DNA of 64,000 bases from Microcyclospora pomicola. Taxonomy: Eukaryota > Ascomycota > Dothideomycetes > Capnodiales. The stretch covers positions 1-64,000 of the forward strand of contig NHNY01000036.1 of assembly GCA_002786065.1 (NCBI GenBank). The letters are read 5' to 3'. The notes beneath the pieces are model-generated. The model saw only the letters and a program-made list of their open reading frames with translations, was not told where the DNA came from and made no database searches. This document shows, piece by piece, positions 34,730 through 43,730 of this stretch (position 1 is the first letter of the stretch; every line of letters begins with the position of its first letter). The translations under genes were made by a program, and so were the position numbers.

Positions 34730-36742
34730 ATGAGCGACAATCTGGCTTCCGTCGAGAAGAAGGGGCTCGAGACGCCATCGTATGAGCACCCAACATTCGG
34801 CGACCACGTTCGTGGCCGCCAGCTCAGTATGGATGGGGACGATTTGGCCATCATGCACGCCGACCAAAACGCGCTCCACAAGAACTTGAAAGGCAGACAT
34901 ATGCAGATGATTGCAATGCAAGTTGGTCCACTTTCTGCGCGAAGAACGCGATACTGACCCATGCTACAGTGGTGGTGCCATTGGCGCAGGTCTCTTCATC
35001 GGATCTGGTGGTGCTTTCGTTGCTGGTGGCCCTGCTTCCGTCCTGATCGGCTTCATCATCGTCGGTGTCATGATCTATTTGATGATGCAGGCTCTGGCCG
35101 AACTGGCCGTCATGTACCCCATCAACGGAGCATTCACCATGCACATCTGCCGATTTGTTGATCCATCCTGGGGTTTCGCTTGCGGCTGGCAGTACGCCAT
35201 CAGTTGGCTTACGGTGCTTCCCTTTGAAATTTCAGCCGCTTGCAACATTATCCAATTCTGGAAGGGAGCACAAGGTGTCAACGATGCCGCTTGGATCGTG
35301 CCGTTGCTTGTTGCTTTGGTTGCTATTCAGTATTTTGGAGTCAGAGGCTACGGCGAAGTAAGTCTTGCATGAAATGCCGGTCCTCTGGTCCCAAGCTAAT
35401 CGCACTAGGTCGAGTTCGTGCTCAGCTCCATCAAGATTGCTGCATGTATAGGTTTCATTATCCTCGGCATCATAATCAACTGCAATGGCGTACCGACCGA
35501 CACGCGGGGCTACATTGGTGGAACATATTGGTGCGCACGAGTCTCTGCTTCCAAGCTTGTCAGAACTAACGAAGTGTCACAGGCGCGCTCCCTATTCAGC
35601 TTTCCGCAATGGCTTCCACGGATTCTGCAGTGTCTTCGTCACCGCCTCATTCGCGTACACAGGCACTGAGCTCACTGGATTGGCCGCTGCTGAGACAGCA
35701 AACCCGAGAAAGGAGATCCCAAGAGCCTCGAAGCAAGTGGTATACCGTATTGGCGTCTTCTACATTGTCACCCTGCTGCTCATCGGCCTTGACATTGACG
35801 CGAACGATCCTTTGTTTGGCTCGACAGAGAACAAGACTCTTACATCACCATTCGTCATCACGATCATTCGCGCTGGAATTCCTGTACTGCCTTCGATCTT
35901 CAACGCGGTCATCTTGATCTCCGTCATGAGTGTGGCCAACTCCTGCACTTTCGGCTCCACTCGGACAATCCAGGCGCTCGCTGCAAATGGTGTGTCTCCG
36001 TTATTATTACAGTTCAAGTCCAAGTCATGCTAATCATCATTACAGGCATGGCCCCAAAGATCATGGCATATGTGGACAAACAGGGTCGCCCGACCGTTGT
36101 GGTGATCTTACAGCTTCTCTTTGGCTGCTTGGCGTTCATCAACTTGGCCCCAAGTGGTGGTGACATCTTCACCTGGCTACTTTCGCTGTCCGGAATCACG
36201 GTGTTTTTCGTATATGGCAGCATCGCCTTGGCCCATATCCGCTTCCGTATGGCATGGTATGTCTCTCATTCTCCCGATGGCAGTATTGCTCGCAACTAAC
36301 AGCTCGTAGGAAACACAACGGCCACTCATTGGACGAGCTGCCGTTCAGAGCCGTATTCGGTGTGTGGGGTTCCTATATCTGTCTGCTCATCAACTTTCTG
36401 TGCCTAGTCGCCCAGTTCTACACCGCGCTGTATCCAGTCGGCGGCACGAACCTGGATGCTGAGGCTTTCTTCGAGGCATACCTGGCCGGACCTTTCCTCG
36501 TCTTTCTGTACGCCATGTGGAAGATCTACAGCTGGTTCACCCGACCATCAGATCGTCCACTGTACATCAAGATCAAGGACATCGACATCTACAGCGGCAT
36601 GAGAGAAGAGCAAAGGAACAACATCAGTGGAGTTGATGTTTCTGAAGAGCACAGACGTGCGAGCATCACCGACTTGCAGCAGGAGAACAAGAAGAAGGGC
36701 GTTATGGGCTGGGCCAAGGCTGGCGTACGCACCTTGGTTTAG
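34730..36742 (+). CDS. Amino-acid permease (YAT family)
   Basis: Six exons: 34730-34917, 34970-35357, 35409-35530, 35583-35989, 36046-36256 and 36310-36742, joining to 582 aa. This is a plasma-membrane amino-acid/proton symporter of the yeast amino-acid transporter type, with about 12 hydrophobic segments. The signature GGAIGAGLFIGSG near residue 65 and ELAVMYPINGAF are clear, as are SFAYTGTELTGLAAAETANPRKEIPRA in TM6 and the following loop. Intron 1 must use a GC donor (GCAAGT at 34918) to give MIAI-GGAIG; the nearest GT donor breaks the frame. Both termini are cytosolic and charged. Substrate range cannot be read from sequence. Confidence 0.95.
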
Positions 36743-38056
36743 ACGTCCTGGCTCAGCTTCCACGGCAGTCATCCATGTTCCCTTTATGGTATCACGGCGA
36801 CGCAGAAGCGATACTACTGTCCGGTCCGCCGTTGAGCAAGTGTCAGGGTACTTGATCGAGTGTCAAAGATATGTCAGGCAGTCTGACTCGGTCGATAGGT
36901 CGGGATGAATGACGGGTACAGGATGATAGCGATGTAGATGAGTTCATGCATATTGTCAAAGTCTCCATATATCCAACCTCTGTATATCAAGGATTGGACT
37001 TAATCGCGGCTTTTCCAGCACGATCCAGAAATATCGCTTCCAGCACGTTACAGGTAGGTGTGGAGATTGCGACTCTTGGTCGGGGTTCCTAGGAACTCAA
37101 ACCCCCAAAGAACACTATTTTGTAAGCAATAGCACCTTATCCTACCTCAGTTGCCTAGGTATTGAAGACCATTGACTCGCAGTCGCTACACAAGTACAGT
37201 GGCGATCGGCCTAAGTGACCCCCTCCCCAGCACGAGTCAGGAACCTCTCGATACTCCAGGAGCTGTGTAGAATAGCTCCGACCAAGATGGTGTCTCTGGC
37301 TATCGATTATATTTCAAGCGGCACCTGTGTTCATATACTCTCAATAAATGCATTCCTTAGTGCACGCTATTCACGTCAACTACCTTGGCTACACTTAAGA
37401 GAATCTGTGATATGCCTTTCAGACAGCAATGACCCAGACTGGACTCTTTCTGTTTTGCGGCACTCAAGATATCCATTTGATTACACGCAATGCCTTGACA
37501 CCTTCTCTTGTCGAGTATATAGAGAGCTCATAACTGCTGCCGATTGCTCTGATACTTATCCACGATTACAATTATTAGGTGCGTTTGTCTCGATGTTTGA
37601 CTTGTCGCTTATGCAGGGACATAATGTTCACATATACATGTACATACCTTATATACAGAGCATAGAACCTATTATCTTTTGCTTTGCTGCGTGACTTCTC
37701 TTTCTTGCAGCACTCGAGCGAAACCTGCGAATGACTCTGTAGGTAGGCTAAGGTTAATGCTTACCTCGACTGTACTAGAGAGCGTTAACGATTCCTACCT
37801 TGATCATAATAAGCAGAAGCTGGAACGATGGAATGAAAGAATATCTTGTCGTGGCCGGTGGTACTAGAATGTAACTCTTGATCGTGATTGAAGTCGAAAT
37901 CTGTTCGGGTCATGCAGAAGCAAAACGAGGAGCCTGTAGAAGTGACCGCCACATACATTTTGTCGCTTGAATCATCATGCACATCACTCTAAAGCAAAAG
38001 CAGAAGCAAAAGAGAAACGCAAAAGAAATGCGTGTGTGGCACGAAGCAAGTGATTG
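36743..38056. other. Intergenic region with repeat R4
   Basis: 3' region of the permease followed by unique and repeat-derived DNA. A partial repeat copy lies at about 37195-37345. No gene is recognised. Confidence 0.5.
37195..37345 (+). repeat. Dispersed decayed repeat, copy R4 (partial)
   Basis: It begins with a TACAGTGGCGATCGGCCTAA block and shares CCCCCTCCCCAGCACGA and a TTTCAAGCGGC-type block with R6 at 50.2 kb. Confidence 0.55.
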
Positions 38057-38152
38057 CTCCCCCGCGCAGGGTCGAACTGCGAACCTCCCGATTATCTGCT
38101 TGATCTTGCGATCGTAACAGTCGAACGCGCTAGCCAATTGCGCCACGGAGGA
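38057..38152 (-). tRNA. tRNA-Asn (anticodon GTT) with a short intron
   Basis: The minus strand folds as a full cloverleaf. The acceptor TCCTCCG pairs with CGGGGGA (one G-T), the D arm is GCGC...GCGC, and the anticodon loop is CTGTTA-A. The T arm CGCAG-TTCGACC-CTGCG is perfect. About 22 nt (CGATCGCAAGATCAAGCAGATA) lie after position 37, the standard place for a nuclear tRNA intron. The anticodon stem then closes with wobble pairs. Confidence 0.83.
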
Positions 38153-38790
38153 TGAGTAGCTAAGCTACTGTGGCCAATTGAATGATGCTTCGATCGCTTT
38201 GCTTGTATATATACCTCAATAACTTTGCCACCGATGTTCACGCGAGATAATACTGTGAATACGTGGGTCGTGGAAAGGGTAGAAGTGCTGTAAGGTATGC
38301 TTGTATACGATATACATCGGCGCATAGGATTATCATCTTGTAAGACAAATGGATTTCTACCTCGCACATACATGTCCATAATCACTCGCGCTATAGATCT
38401 ACTTGTTCTTGCTGCCTTACTGCTCTGTGCTTTGAAAGCGTATGCCACCTTATGGGACATCTGACACGCGCACGACATGGCAAGTCTGTTCATGGCATCG
38501 CAGACAGTATCGTAGATACTCGAGCATGTAGCTCGGCTCATGCACAAACACATGAGTGCCCTTCAACATCTGTACCACATATAGTGTGCTCTGGGGTCAT
38601 TATGTCTGCTGCATGTGTGTTTGTAAGACCGATCATGAAAGTTACAAGGAAGTCACGAGCTGTTCGCGCCATTGACGTGTTTGCGGCCGACACACGCGAC
38701 ATCACTCGTGCTTCAATGTCGACTACCCGAACTTTCGTTCTACACATGCACTGAGTCCTGCACCCTACAGCTGGGTTCCACGCACCCAGC

Positions 38791-40285
38791 ATGCCAGTAC
38801 AGCTTCGGAGAAAGAATGCAGCACCTCTCCTACGGACTGTACAAAACAAACCACATGCGAAGCCCGAGGACCACCACGAATACCGCCCGCTCTCACCACC
38901 CGCATCGAACCCGAGCAAGACAGATGCCTATGAAGAGGATTATGATCGCGAGCCGGAATCTAGCAGCGACGAAGCTCCTGTGAAGAAAGACTTGTTAGAC
39001 GTGAACAAGCGTGTGGACAATGCAGACCTTGGATCATGTCAGTATGATGGGACGAAAGACCGCCCCGCATCGTACAGCAGTCCGCCCACAAGCGAGAAGA
39101 GAAAAACAACGCATGCTCCGGAGGACAATGACGATGCGATCTTTGCTGAGGTGGATCGATCGAAGCGACGGAAGATGGCCACGCCGGGAGTGAAGAATAT
39201 CCACGCGCAACCGCAGAGCAAGCATGAGCGTGCTGGTGCGATGTTGAACCAGGCGGTCTACAGTCGTCGCAACCGAACGCAGGAAAAGCCTCAGAAGACG
39301 GGGCTGAAGCAGCCAAGAGTCGTGAAAGCGGCCAAGTCTCCTCCGCCAAAGGCAATGTTCAGAATGCCCAAGGCGATCACTGCTGCGAAGAGCTCGGGTG
39401 CAGTGGGCGCTCGATTTCGACCGACGCGTGCTGCATCTGCTGCGAAACCAGCGCGGACTTTGGATGATGACGGTGCCTCTTCATCGTCCTTGAGCTCAGT
39501 CCCGCATAGCCCAGGTGGGGAGGACTTCGAGATTCTACACGCCCCGCCCGAGCAGTACCGCAGCGTAGAAGTCGAGTGCGCGATCTGTGGTGCAGAAGTC
39601 CCGCGTGCCCTGCAAGAAGATTTCGAAGATACATACAACGAGGGCAAGAAGTTGAATTACAAGTGGCAACAGCGGTTCTGTCGACATCACCAGCAGCACG
39701 AGGCTCGAGAAGTGTGGAAACAAAAGGGCTACCCTGAGATTGACTGGGCGAATCTTGGTAAGCGGCTCAAGAAACGAGCATACACAGAACATCTCAAGAA
39801 GGTGTTGGTGGACGAGACTACATCCATCTATCGAGATCGACTGGCGGAGAAGTTGGAAAGTGGGATCATGAGTTTACAGCAGGGTGCGGCGGAGGACGGA
39901 AAGGCTGGCGCTGATGTTGGCTATTATGGGCCGCGAGGCGAAAAGCTCTTGTTTGTGTTCACCCAACCATCAATATGATCCATCCGTGAATTGAAGCTGA
40001 CAGAGAAGCAGAACTGAGTACATCGTCGCCAAGTTCGCGGACGAGATACGTGATCGTTCGACCATGGATCCGCTTGTAGCTGCTGCCGGCATACAAGGTG
40101 GCGTGTCTGGCTTTGTTCAGGCTGTCCTGGTTCCAGAACTTGCAATCTGCCTTATCAAGGACGACCTGGGTCCGGACATGGACAGAACCGCCGCTGAAGT
40201 CGTTGCCGAGAGCAGCGACCTTGGCGAGCTGTTGAATCCGGAGGTTGAGGATGTGCTGCATGAGAGTGAGGATGAAGATCAATGA
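38791..40285 (+). CDS. RTC4: Restriction of telomere capping protein 4 (Rtc4-like)
   Basis: Exons are 38791-39950 and 40012-40285, joining to 477 aa. The donor GTTTGT and acceptor AGCAG join at KLL-TEY. The first 260 residues are low-complexity and basic with a nuclear-type KRRK cluster near 129. The C-terminal RTC4 domain starts at VECAICGAEVP and includes QRFCRHHQQHEAREVWKQKG and YPEIDWANL. It ends with GFVQAVLVPELAICLIKDDL. The CxxC and FCxxH residues may bind zinc. In yeast RTC4 is a nuclear/cytoplasmic protein linked genetically to telomere capping; the molecular role is unknown. The gene is convergent with the mL53 gene. Confidence 0.88.
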
Positions 40286-40653
40286 TAATCGCGACCAAAT
40301 GCTCGACTGAGCTAGACTTGTGCTTCTGAAGCGTTTCTGCATCTCTGGCTGATGGGATAGTGTCAGCGGTGTAGCTGATCTGTATGCGATCTAGCATCTC
40401 TAGCTGTTGCAGCTTGCACATTCTTCCCTCCTTGCCCTGTGGGTATTTGTCGGCTGATTGACCCTACACGCCCTGCCTTGTGTGCATTCACATGCGAGGA
40501 CTCGCCTCTGGCTCTTCCAGGCTCAGCAAGTTCCGCTTCTTGCACGACGTTTCCCGTCACCGAGTGACGCCCTTTTCTTCCGCGGCTTGCTTCCCTCTCT
40601 TCATGTTGTTTTCATAGTGGCCCACACACCAGCCTCAGCATCGAACAACCACA

Positions 40654-41035
40654 TCAACCCGCCAGTTCCTCCTGCCGTCTCAGCGTCCGTGAGTGCCGAT
40701 CCACTTCAATCTGGATGTCCTTGATCTTCATCTTTTCAAGGTCGAGCTGCATTTCTTTGCCATCCTCTACAACGGCAAAGATTCAACTGTCAGTCCATCT
40801 CAATCTCTAATCATCCATGCCGTCACATATTGTCAAGACACTACGCACTGAACTTAAGCGCCAACGTCGCCGGCGTCTGCGCGCCCGCCTGGCCCAGCAT
40901 CTTCACGTCGATGGCCATGCCATTGCGGCGCGCATCGGGCGGCAGCAGCGCGAGGAAGGTGCGCGCGGTCTTGCCGGAGCGGGCGTTAAAGGGGGAGAAG
41001 GTGGTGGTGACGGCGGTGATGTATTTGGTCAACAT
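40654..41035 (-). CDS. MRPL44: Mitochondrial large ribosomal subunit protein mL53
   Basis: Exons on the minus strand are 41035-40849 and 40766-40654, joining to 99 aa. This is the small mL53 protein (Mrpl44 in yeast) of the mitochondrial 54S subunit. The start MLTKYITAVTTTFSPFNARS is a typical basic mitochondrial N-terminus. RTFLALLPPDARRNGMAIDV and KFKDGKEMQLDLEKMKIKDI are family blocks, and the end is EVDRHSRTLRRQEEL. The length fits the family. The intron (GTGCGT...TTGTAG) lies in the KFK codon triplet. Confidence 0.9.
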
Positions 41036-41886
41036 GGTGGGTGGTGGATCATTTATTGCTGATGCTACAGTAATACAGCATGCTGCGTATGTCCATTGAA
41101 GCTCTTTGCGGCGAAGAAACGGAGGTTACGTAATCGGACCTGAGCCCAGCGTCGCATTCAGCTAGGTGGACTTTTGCTGGAGCGTTGCTAGACACACTCT
41201 ACTACTCTACAATCATTTCGGATCGTCGAGCAAGGCTGGCTGAGAATCCCATGTGTTCTTCTACATGTACTTCACGATCGGAATCTCAGCTCCGCGACGA
41301 ACGAGAGGCTGTTCAACCAGACAGCTTCGGGCAAATCCATCAACGGCCTGAGGCGTGCCTGACCAAGCCCGAAGACGCTTCCAGTCGAATTAGCGAAGGG
41401 GGCGGATTTTGAGTTAAATTTGGAACTGCCGATCCTGCAGCGCCGCCGAGCTGTTTTCAGCCTACAGCGGACTCAGCCTTGACTGCTTCGAGGCTGGGGG
41501 CGACGTCTGTTATGACCTCCCTCCATCCCCGGCTCTCCACCAGGCCGGGCAGGACAGATTAGCGCAGCGCAAATCATGCCAAGCGTCGATCGCAAGGGAT
41601 AGCGCTCGTTTCTCCGTGTACTGTCATTGTCAGACTGTCTGCGGTCTACGAATAGGGACTCGCACAGGGCTGACGGCACGCGAGCGAGAGCCACCGACGC
41701 GCCCTCGCCCCCGGTACATATAACCACTGCTTACTCTCACTTCGACCTCGTTCTGCTCCCTTTCTTCTCTTTTCCTGCATCCACTTTACATCTTAATACC
41801 AGCTTCTATCTCAAGCAAGTCATTCATTTCAACAACCACCACCAACAACAAATCTACCTCTTCAATACCACCCACCGACCGCCAAA
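41036..41886. promoter_or_regulatory. Divergent upstream region, mL53 gene / Trp-rich wall protein gene
   Basis: 850 bp. It ends in a long CT/CA-rich leader (about 41740-41885) directly before the wall-protein start, a pattern common in highly expressed fungal genes. Confidence 0.5.
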
Positions 41887-42354
41887 ATGCTCTTCAACGC
41901 CGCCATCCTCTCTGCCGCCACCATGGCCACCTTCGCCATCGCCCAGGACCCATACCACGGCCACGAGTCCGCATGGTCCTCGGATGCCACCAGCTGGGCC
42001 GATGCCACCGCCACCTGGGCATCTGACGCCAGCTCCGCCTGGGCCTCTGCTTCGTCCGCCTGGGCCGAGAGCTCCACCTGGCCAACCTCCGAGTGGTCCT
42101 CTGAGGCCACCGAGTGGTCGTCCACCACCACCGGCTGGACCGAGTCCTCCACCTGGGCCACCACCACCACCACCCCTGTCGCCTGGACCGGTGCTGCCAC
42201 TGGTAGCTGGTCCGCCACCACCAACGGCACCGTCAGCGCCACCGCCACCCCCTCCACCTCCACCACCGTCCCCGTCAACGCTGCTGCCCAGACTGCTTTC
42301 GTCGGTGGTGCTGCCTTGATCGCCGGTCTCGGCGCCGTCGTCGCCGTCTTGTAG
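41887..42354 (+). CDS. Trp-rich, Ser/Thr-rich predicted GPI-anchored cell-surface protein
   Basis: A single-exon protein of 155 aa. A signal peptide (residues 1-19, MLFNAAILSAATMATFAIA) ends at an AIAQ cleavage site. The mature part is built of short imperfect repeats around Trp (SAWSSDATSWADATATW and similar), with about 16 Trp in 85 residues and many Ser/Thr. A Ser/Thr-rich spacer follows, then a hydrophobic C-terminus (last about 20 residues, VGGAALIAGLGAVVAVL) preceded by Asn/Ala, fitting a GPI signal. There are no Cys residues. The codon use is strongly C-ending, suggesting high expression. I know no named family; function in the wall is inferred. Confidence 0.85.
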   Translation: MLFNAAILSAATMATFAIAQDPYHGHESAWSSDATSWADATATWASDASSAWASASSAWAESSTWPTSEWSSEATEWSSTTTGWTESSTWATTTTTPVAWTGAATGSWSATTNGTVSATATPSTSTTVPVNAAAQTAFVGGAALIAGLGAVVAVL

Positions 42355-42693
42355 ATGGATGGCTAGGCATGCTAGGATCGCTGTACGGGTCTGCGAGGGT
42401 CAATCTGGAAGGGATTGGGAGGCCTGATTCCCTGCTTTTCGGAGGATCTGCATGAGCGCGTCGACGTGGAAGTCACCACTGCATTATAGCACTGCTTCTC
42501 TTGCTAATACCCTCTTGCCGCTCGTTGCTGGCAGATCGAACTACAATCATTATTTCTCCTTACCATCGCTGTTTCTCTTCTCGGTCTCGCGCATTGCATC
42601 GACGTGTGTAATGTGATGCATTTTCAAAGATATCTATCTTGTGCTGTGCTGTGCTGCTCTGGCTGATCAGAGTCGTGCTGGTACAGCCGGTAG

Positions 42694-43449
42694 TCATACT
42701 ATATTCTTCTCCAACCACTGCTCCCAATCGTCCTTGGTGAAGCTGCTCGCGATCCCGTTCTCCACCACGCCCTACAAAAGTTCACTTCGTCAGCTTCTCT
42801 CTGCACATGACCACTTGCAACAAAATCACTCACATTGAACAACACCGTCGGCGTGACATGCACACCCTGCAACCGATTGGCCTACACGCACAACACATCA
42901 GCACCACCATCCTCACTCCCCACCACTCTCACTTTCACTCACCTTCACCTGCAACTTCACATCATCCGTCACGCGGTTCCCCCCATTCAACCCCCCATCC
43001 TTCCCCGGCTCACTCGCCACCTCGAGCAACGCATACACCTCCCCCTCATCCAACCCCACCCCAGCCGCCACCTTCGCCAGCCGCCGATACGTCTGATTCC
43101 GCGTCTCATCCACGACGTTGGCGTCAAAATACTCCGTCTGCGCCGCGAACAGCGCCTGGCTGAACGGCCAGAACTGCTGCGGCGCGAGGCGCAACACCGC
43201 GTAGCCCGCCTCGTGCACGAGCGTCGACGACGGATGCCACGGCTGGATCTGCTGCCGGAAGATGAACTGCACTTTGTCCGCGTAGGCGGGCTTGCTGCGG
43301 ATCAAAGGGATGACGTCGCGGTAGATAGTGTGGAACATCTTGGCCGAGAAGGGGCAGACGTAGTCGAGGAAGAGCTCGAAGGTGTGTTGCGGGTTGCTGC
43401 TGGTGCTCAGGGCGAGCTTTTGGCCGGCGAAGCGCGGGTTGAGCGTCAT
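42694..43449 (-). CDS. DsbA/thioredoxin-fold protein with CPFS active-site motif
   Basis: Three exons on the minus strand, 43449-42943, 42881-42834 and 42771-42694, giving 210 aa. The thioredoxin-like fold is shown by FELFLDYVCPFSAKMF near residue 25 and by VHVTPTVLFN near 175, with the cis-Pro as HVTPT. The active site is C-P-F-S, so the second Cys is missing; this points to a monothiol or non-redox role. No secretion signal is evident. The gene is divergent from the MutL homologue with 281 bp between starts. Similar fungal proteins are annotated only as thioredoxin-like. Confidence 0.83.
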
Positions 43450-43730
43450 GGTCGCGGTGGTGTTGCAGTTGTGAAAGAGAGGTGTTGGGATGGGAGCATT
43501 CACGTTGGCGAAGACAATCGGTTCATTAGGTATGTGGCCGGAGCTGGTAGATGGGATGTGAAGTGCTCGCAGCACCCCACTGTCGTCATGCGGGATGAAG
43601 CTCCGCAGGGTCGCGTCCGTCACGTCTCCCACCTCCAGGCGATCATGCGAACTCACGGCTGTAAGGGTTCGCCTCGCTGTCAACGACGGAAACTGAGCAT
43701 GACCCGTTGTCTTGAGAATCACTGGCTGCA

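Noticed and set aside
41627-42319. Pro-rich 230-aa plus-strand frame
   Set aside because: It is a frame-shifted reading of the Trp-rich gene and its CT-rich leader; the correct frame has a signal peptide and GPI end.
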